64,000 nucleotides of DNA from JAHJQZ01 sp963675235 (lineage in GTDB: Bacteria > Pseudomonadota > Alphaproteobacteria > Rhizobiales > Devosiaceae): NCBI GenBank assembly GCA_963675235.2, contig CAXXFU010000005.1, positions 372,001-436,000 of the forward strand. Direction: 5' to 3'. Below the pieces are notes generated by a model. It ran no database searches. It was not told the DNA's origin and worked only from the letters and a program-made list of their open reading frames with translations. The translations under genes were made by a program, and so were the position numbers. Below, in pieces: positions 42,631-51,016 of this stretch. Numbering within the stretch: the first letter of the stretch is position 1; each line of letters opens with the position of its first letter.

Positions 42631-44159
42631 GCTGCTTGATCCTTGTTCTTTGCCGGCGTCGCGGCGGCAATCACGTCCGAGGCGCGGGCGCCCTTCGGGA
42701 ATTCTCCGGTGACGTGGCCATCGGCCATGACGATGATGCGGTCGGACAGCGCCAGGACCTCTTCGAGGTCGGATGTCACGAAGATGATGCTGATGCCCTC
42801 GGCGGCCAGCACGCGCATGGTGCGGTAGATCTCGGCTTTGGCGCCAATATCGATGCCGCGTGACGGCTCATCCATCAAAAGCACCTTGGGCCCGGTCATC
42901 AGCGCCTTGCCGATAACGACTTTTTGCTGATTGCCACCCGAAAGCGAGGAAACCGGATTTTCCGGGCTGGCGACCTTGATGGTCAGCCGCTTGATGAACT
43001 CGACGGCCTTGGCAGCCTCCTGCTTGAGGCTGAGATGGAAAAACTTGGTAAACTGGTTGAGCGAAGACAGGGTCAGGTTTTCGCGGATGGCCATGACCTG
43101 CACAAGCCCGTCGCGCTTGCGGTCCTCCGGTACCAGGGCAATGCCGCGGGCAATGCGCCCGGAGACATGGCGCTCCAGCATCGGTTTGCCGTCGATGAAA
43201 AAGCGCCCGGTCGATGCGGAATGCTGGGCCATGATGCATTCGAGAAACTCGGTGCGGCCCGCACCCATCAGGCCGTAGAGGCCGAGGATTTCGCCTGCCT
43301 TGAGCGAGAAGGACACATGGTCTACGGCGTAGCCGCCACCCAGCTTGGGAAGGCAGATGTCCTCGGCACGAAAAACCTCGTCTCCGAATCCATGACCAAG
43401 GCTCTCCGAAAAGTCCTTTGACTTGTCGCCGATCATCGCCTCGACGATCCACGGAATATCGACGCCCTTCATCGGCCGTGTGCCGGTGACCCTGCCGTCG
43501 CGCAATACGGTTATGTAGTCGCCGACACGGATCAGCTCCTCAAGGCGGTGCGAGATGTAGACGATCCCCACCCCTTGTGACTTGAGCTCCTTGATGATGC
43601 GGAACAATACGTCGACTTCTGACGCCGACAAGGCCGAGGTCGGCTCGTCGAGGATAAGAAACCGGGCGTTCTCCGCCAGAGCCTTGGCGATTTCCACCAC
43701 CTGTTGCTGGCCGATGCGCAGATAGCCGAGCTGAGTATCGGGCTCGATGTCCTGCTCGAGCCGCTTCATCAGCTTGCGGGTCTCGTCGGCAACGCGGTCG
43801 GTATCGACATCGACGCCGTATCGCGTTGGCTCACGCCCCATGAAGACGTTTTCGGCAACCGTCATTTCGGGAAACAGATTCAGTTCCTGAAACACAATGC
43901 CGATACCGTTGGCGACGGCATCATCCGTATTGCGGATGCTGACGGGGCTGCCGTTAATGGAGATTTCGCCAAGCGTGAGCGTCTCGACGCCGGCGATCAC
44001 TTTCATCAAAGTCGACTTGCCGGCGCCGTTCTCTCCGACAAGTACATTGACCGCGCCCATGCGGATGTCGAAATCGACATTTGAAAGCGCCCGCGTGCCC
44101 GGATAGACCTTGACGGCACCGCGAATGGACAGGCCGATCGGATGCTCATGGTCTGTCAC
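42627..44159 (-). CDS. CUT2 sugar ABC transporter ATP-binding protein, two-domain RbsA type
   Basis: The 510-residue protein has two nucleotide-binding domains. The first has Walker A GENGAGKST (about 39-47) and FLILDEPTSALS. The second has the degenerate loop GLMGAGRTEFLE, the signature LSGGNQQKVVIGKAL and VLLMDEPSRGIDIGA, as in RbsA/XylG/AraG. This contrasts with the single-domain ATPase of the CUT2 system at 17 kb. Both ends overlap neighbours by four bases, indicating tight translational coupling. Confidence 0.94.
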   Translation of the reverse strand: MTDHEHPIGLSIRGAVKVYPGTRALSNVDFDIRMGAVNVLVGENGAGKSTLMKVIAGVETLTLGEISINGSPVSIRNTDDAVANGIGIVFQELNLFPEMTVAENVFMGREPTRYGVDVDTDRVADETRKLMKRLEQDIEPDTQLGYLRIGQQQVVEIAKALAENARFLILDEPTSALSASEVDVLFRIIKELKSQGVGIVYISHRLEELIRVGDYITVLRDGRVTGTRPMKGVDIPWIVEAMIGDKSKDFSESLGHGFGDEVFRAEDICLPKLGGGYAVDHVSFSLKAGEILGLYGLMGAGRTEFLECIMAQHSASTGRFFIDGKPMLERHVSGRIARGIALVPEDRKRDGLVQVMAIRENLTLSSLNQFTKFFHLSLKQEAAKAVEFIKRLTIKVASPENPVSSLSGGNQQKVVIGKALMTGPKVLLMDEPSRGIDIGAKAEIYRTMRVLAAEGISIIFVTSDLEEVLALSDRIIVMADGHVTGEFPKGARASDVIAAATPAKNKDQAA

Positions 44160-44800
44160 GGTGCGAACTCCACCGAAATCGGCGTAACGACAAAGGCCTC
44201 GGTCGTCGACTTGAGGGCCAATGTGCCGACGAAGCTTGTGGTCATGCCCACCAGTTCCCCCTCGGGCACCACGATCATGTCGGCAATCTTGCTGTTGATC
44301 GCTCGAGAAAGCTTGGCAAATTCGATCTGGTCGCGGAAATCATCATATACGTAGAACGGCGCGGCATCGCGCAGAGACGACCCCTTGATCACCGGACCGA
44401 GTTGGACGGTCACATCGGCGCTTCCATCACCGTCGGTATCCACCTGCATCGTTCTCGCCCGGGACTTGAGATTGGCCTCGATGACCTTGCCGCTTGCCGT
44501 GACCGGGAAGTTCCAGGCTGCGCCCTCGCCCGAGCCGACGTGCCCGTGCTTCTCGCCGGCAGGCACCAGGCCGCCTTCGAGGGCAGTCCTGAGATCTCGA
44601 ATGGGCAACGCGTTGTCGCGGATGAAAGGCAGAAGCTTGCTATCGAAGGTCTCTTCGATTCTGATCGCGGTGCGGGCGTCATCGCCACTCGCGTCCGCAG
44701 GGATCGCTTGCTGATCCGGCGGAGCATTCTCAACGATCGTGCAGCTCGATACGCCGAGCGCAAGGACTGCGCACAGCAGGCTAGTGTAAATCCGGTTCAT
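44156..44800 (-). CDS. DUF2291-family lipoprotein associated with CUT2 transporter
   Basis: The 214-residue protein has a lipoprotein signal with the lipobox VSSC (Cys20; MNRIYTSLLCAVLALGVSSC). The body matches the DUF2291 family as I know it: GxGEGAAWNFPV, KSRARTMQVDTDGDGSADVTVQLGPVIKGSSLRDAAPFYVYDDFRDQIEFAKLSRAIN. Members occur beside CUT2 sugar transporter genes, but their job is not established; an accessory role in sugar capture at the membrane is a reasonable guess. It is encoded between binding protein and ATPase, overlapping the latter by four bases. Confidence 0.82.
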   Translation of the reverse strand: MNRIYTSLLCAVLALGVSSCTIVENAPPDQQAIPADASGDDARTAIRIEETFDSKLLPFIRDNALPIRDLRTALEGGLVPAGEKHGHVGSGEGAAWNFPVTASGKVIEANLKSRARTMQVDTDGDGSADVTVQLGPVIKGSSLRDAAPFYVYDDFRDQIEFAKLSRAINSKIADMIVVPEGELVGMTTSFVGTLALKSTTEAFVVTPISVEFAP

Positions 44801-44822
44801 TTTCGCCTACGCCAGGTTGCGC

Positions 44823-44848
44823 GGCGCGCGGAACAACTCCCGCGCGCC
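44823..44848. terminator. GC hairpin after CUT2 binding-protein gene
   Basis: GGCGCGCGG (44823-44831) and CCGCGCGCC (44840-44848) form a 9-bp stem with an 8-base loop, 18 bases past the binding-protein stop on the reverse strand and before the DUF2291 gene. It is probably a message-stabilising or attenuating hairpin. Confidence 0.68.
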
Positions 44849-44866
44849 GGCCAGGAGGTCTCTCGC

Positions 44867-45805
44867 CTACTTGAGCGCGAAGGTTTCCAGGTTGGAGGCA
44901 TTATCGCCATTGACGAGCACACAGTCCATGAGCTGCTTTTCGTCAACGCCGGTCGAACCGGTCTTCAGATACTGGTCAGCCTGAACGACGGCCAACTGTG
45001 CCTGGGCGTATGCAGGCTGCAGAACAGTCGCCTTGATACCGCCGGCAAGAATGGAGTCGCGGACGTCGTTGGAGCCGTCGAAGCCGACGACGATGACGTC
45101 GGTGCGGCCAGCAGCTTCAAGAGCAGCCCAGGCGCCCATGGCCATGGTGTCGTTGCCGGAGATCACACCCTTGATTTCGGGATGCGCCTGCAACATGGAT
45201 TCCATGACGCCATAGGCTTCGGTCTGCGACCAGTTAGCGGTCTGAGCGGCAACCAGTTCCATATCCGGATACTGGTCGATCACGTCATGATAGCCCTGGG
45301 ACCGCACGCCGGCATTGGTGTCGGATTCCTTGCCAATCAGTTCGGCATAGGGGCCCGCTTCGCCCATCAGCGCGACGAATTCCTCAGCTCCGAGCTGGGC
45401 GCCCTGATAGTTGTTGGACACGATCTGCGAAACCGCAACGCCGGTCGCGGTGATTTCACGGTCGATCAGGAACGAGGGGATGCCTGCATCCTTGGCCTTC
45501 TGGACGGCGGCAACCGAAGCGTCGGCGCCGGCGTTGTCGAGGATAATGGCCTTGACGCCGGCCGCGATTGCGCTGTCGAACAGCTCCGACTGCTTGTTGG
45601 CGTCGTCGTCGTGAACCAGAACGAGGGTCTCGTAGCCAAGTTCGACAGCCTTCGCCGCGGCACCGTCAGCCTCGGCCTTGAAGAACGGATTGTCGTGGCT
45701 CGGCGTGATGATGGCGATTGTGTCGGCATTGGCTGCGAAAGTCGTGCCAAAGCTCGCAAGACCGGCTGCGAAAACGGTCAAAAGCAGTCTACGATTCAAT
45801 TTCAT
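44867..45805 (-). CDS. CUT2 sugar ABC transporter substrate-binding protein (RbsB-like)
   Basis: The 312-residue protein has a Sec signal (MKLNRRLLLTVFAAGLASFGTTFAANA, then DTIAIITPSHDNPFF). The mature protein follows the RbsB fold: LVLVHDDDANKQSELFDSAI, AIILDNAGADAS, FLIDREITATGVAVSQIVSNN, GVISGNDTMAMGAWAAL, VVGFDGSNDVRDSI. The DREI...SNN and GND patterns are those of ribose-type binding proteins. GGAGGAAG precedes the ATG. It is the first gene of the five-gene reverse set (including DUF2291, ATPase, permease and, after a gap, the DeoR gene) and diverges from the isomerase gene. A pentose or branched pentose ligand is likely. Confidence 0.93.
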   Translation of the reverse strand: MKLNRRLLLTVFAAGLASFGTTFAANADTIAIITPSHDNPFFKAEADGAAAKAVELGYETLVLVHDDDANKQSELFDSAIAAGVKAIILDNAGADASVAAVQKAKDAGIPSFLIDREITATGVAVSQIVSNNYQGAQLGAEEFVALMGEAGPYAELIGKESDTNAGVRSQGYHDVIDQYPDMELVAAQTANWSQTEAYGVMESMLQAHPEIKGVISGNDTMAMGAWAALEAAGRTDVIVVGFDGSNDVRDSILAGGIKATVLQPAYAQAQLAVVQADQYLKTGSTGVDEKQLMDCVLVNGDNASNLETFALK

Positions 45806-45850
45806 TAGGTCTTCCTCCCATAACAGCTACGCCAGTGCGGCGCAGCATTT

Positions 45851-45921
45851 TGACGGCAAATCCTAACTTGCCGCCACTTTTTGTCAACGGCAATATTTTC
45901 GAATTTTTGTCTTTGCCGCCA
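45851..45921 (-). promoter_or_regulatory. Promoter with four CGGCAA half-sites for the CUT2 operon
   Basis: On the reverse strand TTGACA (45887-45882) and TAGGAT (45865-45860, 4 of 6) are 16 bases apart. Four TTGCCG/CGGCAA half-sites surround these boxes in alternating orientation: TGACGGCAAA (45851-45860), CTTGCCGCCA (45867-45876), CAACGGCAAT (45885-45894) and TTTGCCGCCA (45912-45921). This is a strong candidate operator array; a similar CGGCAA adjoins the -35 box at 1421. The rest of 45806-46163 holds only the TTTCGA elements. Confidence 0.55.
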
Positions 45922-46078
45922 GATTCTACAGCTTTCGTAAGCAAGATCAATCAGGATGCAATGACAGGGCGGCTCAATTTTGCCCTTATTTTTCAGCTAT
46001 TCGCCGGCCAAATCGCCGCGATGCCGAGGAAGAGTGCTTGAATGGGACCGCGGATTATGCATTGCAATGGGTCGCACC

Positions 46079-46097
46079 TTTCGATAACTTTCGAAAA
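46079..46097 (+). promoter_or_regulatory. Candidate DeoR-type operator (TTTCGA direct repeat)
   Basis: TTTCGATAAC and TTTCGAAAA stand as direct repeats 10 bases apart (46079-46097), about 70 bases upstream of the isomerase ATG. A further TTTCGAA lies at 45897-45903 near the divergent promoter. Repeated TTTCG units at one-turn spacing are typical of DeoR-family sites, and a DeoR gene ends the divergent operon. Confidence 0.45.
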
Positions 46098-46163
46098 TAT
46101 ATGATGATGATCAAAGAACCACCAGCCGTTCGCGTCCCGGCTGTGACGCGTTGGGAGGAATAA

Positions 46164-47630
46164 ATGACACGAGTAGCCAAACGCAGGGTTTCCCTGGGTG
46201 TTGTGATCGGCAGCCGCGGGTTCTTCAATCCCGCACCCTGCCGTCAGTCGCGCGATGAAGTACTGGCCCAGTTTGAGGCGCTCGGCATCGACGCGGTGAT
46301 CCTGCCCTTCGAAGCCACCAAGAATGGCGCGGTTCAGTCGGTCGAGGATGCCAGACTCTATGCGGAGCATTTCAAGACCCATCGCGACGAAATCGACGGG
46401 CTGGTGATCTGCCTGCCCAATTTCGGCGACGAGATCGCCATTGCGGAACTCGTCAACCGCGCCAAGCTCAACGTGCCGATCCTTTTGCAGGCAAGCAATG
46501 ATGAACTCGACAAGGTCGACGTTCACACGCGCCGCGACGCCTTTTGCGGAAAGCTTTCGGTGGCCAACAATTTCTGGCAGTACGGCGTGCCCTTCACCGA
46601 GACGACGCATCACACAATCGATATCGCTTCCGACGATTTCCGTGGCGATCTTGACCGCTTTTCACGGGTCTGCCGCACCGTTCGCGGCTTGAGCAATGCC
46701 CGCATCGGCTCGATCGGCGCCCGCACCGGCGCGTTCCAGACGATGCGCTACTCGGAAAAGCTGCTCCAGGCGTCGGGTATTACCGTGATGACCGTCGACC
46801 TGTCCGAAATGATTTCCGCCGCTGAGGCGATCAAGGACGACGAGCCCGATCTCAAGGCCGCGCTGGAGCGCATCGGTGGCTACGGCACCATTCCGGCCCA
46901 CATCCAGCCGGCGCAGATCGCAAAGCAGGCGAAATGGACGCTCGCCGTCAATCGCTGGATCGAAGAAAACGAATGCGACGCCTCGGCCATCCAGTGCTGG
47001 GATTCGCTTCAGAAGAACTGGGGCTGCGCCACCTGTCTGACCATGTCGATGATGGGCGAAGACCTGATGCCTTCGGCCTGCGAGGTCGATGTGATGGGGG
47101 CCATCTCGATGTATGCGTTGGCGCTGGCTTCCGGCCAGCCTTCGGCGATCCTCGACTGGAACAACAACTATGCCCACGAAGAAGATGTGTGCGTGTGCAC
47201 CCATTGCGGCAACTACCCCAAGAGCTTCCTCGGCCACACTCCCGAGATTTCAGAACTCGACATCCTCGGCGAGACCATAGGCCGCTCGATCTGCTTCGGT
47301 GCGGTCAAGGGCAAGGTCAAGGCTGGCGACATGACCTATTTCCGACTGTCGACCGACGATCGCAACGGCACGATCAAGGCCTACGTTGGCGAAGGCGAGT
47401 TTTCGGACGCGCCGTTCGGCATGGATGGCGGCATCGCCGTTACCAAGGTTGCGCAGCTTCGCCGGCTCCTGGGCTTCATTACCCAGAACGGATTCGAGCA
47501 TCACGTTGCCATGGTGCGCGGACACCATGCCGACATTGTAAACGAGGCCGTCACCCGCTATCTCGGCTGGCCTTTGTACCATCATGGCGGCATCGCCGAG
47601 CCGCAGCTTTTCTTCCCAAATCGCTTCTGA
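46164..47630 (+). CDS. L-fucose/L-arabinose isomerase family protein (aldose-ketose isomerase)
   Basis: The 488-residue protein is a full-length FucI/AraA-type isomerase. Candidate Mn ligands are Glu307 in SACEVDV, Asp331 in ILDWNNNY and a His of the C-terminal HHGG (472-475) or GHH (453-455) motifs. A Cys-rich segment CVCTHCGN (343-350) is characteristic of this subgroup. GGGAGGAA lies just before the ATG. It opens a plus-strand operon with split transketolase and FGGY kinase genes and diverges from a CUT2 importer, so it should turn the imported aldose into a ketose. Fucose is unlikely since no fuculose-phosphate aldolase is present; a pentose or apiose is more consistent with a transketolase. 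The known D-apiose isomerase is, to my memory, from a different family. Confidence 0.85.
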   Translation: MTRVAKRRVSLGVVIGSRGFFNPAPCRQSRDEVLAQFEALGIDAVILPFEATKNGAVQSVEDARLYAEHFKTHRDEIDGLVICLPNFGDEIAIAELVNRAKLNVPILLQASNDELDKVDVHTRRDAFCGKLSVANNFWQYGVPFTETTHHTIDIASDDFRGDLDRFSRVCRTVRGLSNARIGSIGARTGAFQTMRYSEKLLQASGITVMTVDLSEMISAAEAIKDDEPDLKAALERIGGYGTIPAHIQPAQIAKQAKWTLAVNRWIEENECDASAIQCWDSLQKNWGCATCLTMSMMGEDLMPSACEVDVMGAISMYALALASGQPSAILDWNNNYAHEEDVCVCTHCGNYPKSFLGHTPEISELDILGETIGRSICFGAVKGKVKAGDMTYFRLSTDDRNGTIKAYVGEGEFSDAPFGMDGGIAVTKVAQLRRLLGFITQNGFEHHVAMVRGHHADIVNEAVTRYLGWPLYHHGGIAEPQLFFPNRF

Positions 47631-47640
47631 GGCCGACCTG

Positions 47641-48474
47641 ATGATACCAGCAACCAACACAAACGAGTTGGTCGATCAAATCCACGAGAAAGCGCTGTGG
47701 ATGCGTCGACGCGCCTTCCGCATGGTCTATGAGAAGCAGCTCGGCCACCTTGGCGGCGACTTCTCCGCCACCGATATCGTCGCCACGCTCTATTTCGGCG
47801 TACTGAACTACCGCGCCGATCAGCCCGACTGGCCTGATCGCGATCGGTTCGTCATGTCCAAAGGGCATGCGACGGGCGTCCTTTACACTGCGCTTGCTGC
47901 GTCAGGCTATTATCCACAGGCCTGGCTGGACACCTATATGCTCGACCAATCCAAGCTGAACGGGCATCCGAACCGCAACTACCTGCCAGGAGTGGAAACC
48001 AATACCGGTCCGCTTGGCCACGGTTTCCCTGTTGCCCTCGGCATCGCGATTGCCGGCCAGATAGCCGGAAAGGACTATCGCACCTATGTGCTGACTGGTG
48101 ACGGTGAGCAGCAGGAGGGCTCCAACTGGGAAGCGGCTATGACCGCCGGGCACCGCATGGTGAAGAATCTTACGCTCATCATCGATCGTAATCGACTGCA
48201 GCAGGGTGCGCGCACCGAAGAGACGAACAGGCTGGATCCGCTCGATGCCAAGTATCGGGCATTCGGCTGGGATGTGGTTGAAATCGACGGCCATGACATC
48301 GGACAGCTGCTGGAAACGCTCGGCGCCCCCGTCGGCACGCGGCAAAAGCCGCTCTGTGTCATCGCCAATACGGTGAAGGGCAAGGGCGTCTCCTTCATGG
48401 AAGATCAGGCGAAGTGGCATCATGGCGTGCCCAATGCCGCACAGTTCGAACAAGCCATGCAAGAGTTGGTCTGA
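47641..48474 (+). CDS. Split transketolase, N-terminal (TPP-binding) subunit
   Basis: The 277-residue protein corresponds to the N-terminal half of transketolase. The TPP motif is GDGEQQEGSNWEAAMTAGHRMVKNLTLIIDRN (Gly153-Asp-Gly-Glu to Asn184), with His36 in GHLGGDFS and SKGHA at 73-77 also conserved. It lies 10 bases after the isomerase stop, and its stop overlaps the next start (TGATG). Two-subunit transketolases accompany several unusual sugar routes; in the D-apiose pathway AptA/AptB convert apulose 4-phosphate plus glyceraldehyde 3-phosphate to xylulose 5-phosphate and dihydroxyacetone phosphate. The present pair, between isomerase and FGGY kinase genes, fits that arrangement; the reaction itself is inference. 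Confidence 0.9.
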   Translation: MIPATNTNELVDQIHEKALWMRRRAFRMVYEKQLGHLGGDFSATDIVATLYFGVLNYRADQPDWPDRDRFVMSKGHATGVLYTALAASGYYPQAWLDTYMLDQSKLNGHPNRNYLPGVETNTGPLGHGFPVALGIAIAGQIAGKDYRTYVLTGDGEQQEGSNWEAAMTAGHRMVKNLTLIIDRNRLQQGARTEETNRLDPLDAKYRAFGWDVVEIDGHDIGQLLETLGAPVGTRQKPLCVIANTVKGKGVSFMEDQAKWHHGVPNAAQFEQAMQELV

Positions 48475-49430
48475 TGAGCGCCGCACCCGCAACAGCCGCT
48501 AACACATTCGATTGCCGCAAGGCCTGGGCTTCCACGCTCGAGGCGCTTGCAGCGGAGGATGATCGCATCGTCGCCGTCGTCAACGACTCCGTCGGTTCCT
48601 CCAATCTCGGAGGCTTCAAGGAAAAGTTTCCGGAGCGCACCGTCAATGTCGGCATCGCAGAGCAGAACATGGTCGGGGTCAGCGCCGGCTTGGCCAATGG
48701 CGGTCGCATCCCGTTCGTCTCGGCCGCGGCCTGTTTTCTGACCGCACGCGCGCTCGAGCAGATCAAGGCCGACATCGCCTATGCCGGTTTCAACGTGAAG
48801 CTTGTCGGTCAGTCTTCCGGTATCGCCTATGGCGAGCTTGGGGCAACTCATCACTCGATCGAGGACTACACCTTCCTGCGCGCGTTCAAGCAGATAACGG
48901 TGATCGTTCCCGCCGATCCCTTCGAGACCGAGCAAGCGGTCAAGTGGGCAGCCGAACACCAGGGCCCCGTTTTCATTCGTCTGTCCCGTATGCCGGTTCC
49001 GATGCTTGAAGCGATCGACAAGGACTTCGTTCCAGGAAAGGCACGACGCATTCGCGACGGCGAGGACGTAACCATCATTGCCAACGGGACCACCGTGCAC
49101 CTGTCTGCCGCGGCCGCAGACGCTCTTCAGGCAGAAGGCATTTCTGCGCGGGTGCTCGACATGCACACCCTGACGCCCCTCGACGAGGCTGCAGTGAACG
49201 CCGCCGCCCGCGAGACCGGCGCCATCGTCACGGTCGAGGAGGCTCTGGTCACTGGCGGACTTGGCGGCGCCGTCGCTGAACTGACCAGCGCAAGCAAGCC
49301 GGTTCCGGTCGAGCGCGTCGGCTTTGCTGGCTTCCAGCCGACCGGGTCGGTCAGCTATCTTTTCGAACAAGCCGGCCTCAGCGCAGCCGGCATCTCGGCT
49401 GCCGCCCGGCGTGCCATCGGCCGAAAATAG
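48474..49430 (+). CDS. Split transketolase, C-terminal subunit
   Basis: The 318-residue protein supplies the pyrimidine-binding and C-terminal transketolase domains. Glu63 in NVGIAEQNMVGVSAGLA is the residue that activates TPP; GELGATHHSIED and RLSRMPVPM follow the family. It is translationally coupled to the N-terminal subunit by a one-base overlap (TGATG), consistent with a stoichiometric complex. The ATG at 48474 is well placed; the open frame extends 60 bases upstream inside the previous gene without homology. Confidence 0.9.
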   Translation: MSAAPATAANTFDCRKAWASTLEALAAEDDRIVAVVNDSVGSSNLGGFKEKFPERTVNVGIAEQNMVGVSAGLANGGRIPFVSAAACFLTARALEQIKADIAYAGFNVKLVGQSSGIAYGELGATHHSIEDYTFLRAFKQITVIVPADPFETEQAVKWAAEHQGPVFIRLSRMPVPMLEAIDKDFVPGKARRIRDGEDVTIIANGTTVHLSAAAADALQAEGISARVLDMHTLTPLDEAAVNAAARETGAIVTVEEALVTGGLGGAVAELTSASKPVPVERVGFAGFQPTGSVSYLFEQAGLSAAGISAAARRAIGRK

Positions 49431-49440
49431 GATCTCTGCC

Positions 49441-50913
49441 GTGTACGTTCTTGCAATCGATCAAGGCACGACCAATACCAAGGCTCTGCTGTTCGGGCGC
49501 GACGGCTCGGTCGTCGCACAGGCATCTGCACGCTGCGGCACGAGTTATCCGGAGAGCGGCTGGGCAGAACAGTCGGCGAGCGAGATATGGGACACAACCA
49601 AGCGTGTCATCGCCGAAGTCGTCGCCACGGCCGGAGCGGACAAGATTGCTGCAATCGGCATATCAAATCAGCGCGAAACCACCATCGCCTGGGACGCCGA
49701 AACAGGTGCGCCGGTCGGACCGGCGATCCTGTGGCAATGCAGACGGACGGCCAGTGTCTGCGCAAGGATCTCCGAGGCCGGACATGGAACCGACGTACAG
49801 TCGCTGACCGGTTTGCAGATCAATCCGCTCTTCCCGGCCTCCAAGCTGGCCTGGATCATCGAGAACAATACGAAAGCAGGCGAACTCGCGAGAACCGGCG
49901 CGCTACGCGCTGGTACCGTTGACGCCTGGCTGATTTGGAACCTGACAGGTGGCGAAAGCTTCGCAACCGATCATTCCAATGCTTCCCGCACCTTGCTTTT
50001 CGACACCGGCGCGCTGCGCTGGAGCGAAAAGCTCGGAGAAATCTTCGGTGTGCCCCTCAGCTGCCTTCCAACGCCCCTCCCGTCGGATGGTTTTTTTGGC
50101 ACCACCAAAGAGGGGATGTCCGTCCTCCCACCGGGCATCCCCATTCATTCGGTCATGGGCGACAGCCATGCGGCATTGTTCGGCCATGGCATTCGCGAAC
50201 CCGGAATGGTCAAGGCGACCTATGGCACCGGGTCGTCTCTTATGGTGCTGACGCCCAATCGGCTCACGTCGGAACACGCGCTGTCCTCGACCATCGCCTG
50301 GACTGCGGGCGGCCAGACGAGATATGCGCTGGAAGGCAACATCACGGTCTCGGCTCAAGCCGCTGCCTTCGCGGCGGAAATGCTTGGAATCGGGGACGCG
50401 GCGGCTCTGTCCGACCTTGCACAGACAGTGCCCGATTCAGCCGACGTCGTCTTCGTGCCGGCCCTGGCCGGGCTCGGTGCGCCTCACTGGGACGACAACG
50501 CTCGGGGCATGATCAGCGGGCTTTCGCTCGGCAGCAAACCGGCTCATATCGCCCGAGCCACTTTCGATGCCATCGCTCACCAGATTGCCGATGTGTTCGA
50601 AGCGATGCAAAGCGATATCGGCGGCACGCTTACCGGCTTGTCGGCAGATGGCGGCGCATCGGCAAACAAGTTCCTCATGCAGCTCCAGGCCGATCTCATC
50701 GGCCTGCCGGTTCGCTTCGGTGGACTGGCTGAAGTCGGCGCCTTCGGTGTTGCCATGATGGCGTTCGACGTGCTCGGACAGTCGGTGCAGGCATCGAAAG
50801 ACAAGCAGATGCAGTTCGAACCGGCGATCACATCCGCGGATCGCGCTGCCGCCAGGCAGCTTTGGCGTGCCGGCATCGAGCGCGTGCGTTTCGGCTCTGC
50901 GCAAAACGCCTGA
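49441..50913 (+). CDS. Glycerol-kinase-like FGGY kinase, probably a ketose (apulose/xylulose-type) kinase
   Basis: The 490-residue protein resembles glycerol kinase in its N-terminus (YVLAIDQGTTNTKALLF; ISNQRETTIAWD; AILWQCRR) and keeps Arg-Glu and Trp of the glycerol site. However, the position of E. coli GlpK Tyr135 (DPYF) reads NPLF, and the Asp-Gln pair near 245 reads GDSHAA. Glycerol is therefore unlikely to be the substrate. It starts with GTG, ten bases after the transketolase gene. Isomerase, FGGY kinase and split transketolase are the set used for D-apiose to D-apulose to apulose 4-phosphate in other bacteria, so a ketose kinase role is inferred. Confidence 0.85.
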   Translation: MYVLAIDQGTTNTKALLFGRDGSVVAQASARCGTSYPESGWAEQSASEIWDTTKRVIAEVVATAGADKIAAIGISNQRETTIAWDAETGAPVGPAILWQCRRTASVCARISEAGHGTDVQSLTGLQINPLFPASKLAWIIENNTKAGELARTGALRAGTVDAWLIWNLTGGESFATDHSNASRTLLFDTGALRWSEKLGEIFGVPLSCLPTPLPSDGFFGTTKEGMSVLPPGIPIHSVMGDSHAALFGHGIREPGMVKATYGTGSSLMVLTPNRLTSEHALSSTIAWTAGGQTRYALEGNITVSAQAAAFAAEMLGIGDAAALSDLAQTVPDSADVVFVPALAGLGAPHWDDNARGMISGLSLGSKPAHIARATFDAIAHQIADVFEAMQSDIGGTLTGLSADGGASANKFLMQLQADLIGLPVRFGGLAEVGAFGVAMMAFDVLGQSVQASKDKQMQFEPAITSADRAAARQLWRAGIERVRFGSAQNA

Positions 50914-51016
50914 ACCTCGGGTCAGCAGCACTGTGCGAATCCGGCCCGAGCGCCGAGCATCGTTTGCGCCGTCTTTGTATCGGTAGAGTCCGCGATATCG
51001 GCAAGGAAACTGGATC

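Noticed and set aside
44402..45808. A 468-codon open frame antisense to the DUF2291 and binding-protein genes
   Set aside because: It spans two real genes and their gap on the other strand and shows no motif; it is a composition shadow.
46164..47630. Simple L-fucose or L-arabinose catabolic operon
   Set aside because: No fuculose-phosphate aldolase, lactaldehyde enzymes, ribulokinase AraB or AraD epimerase is present; split transketolase points to another sugar.
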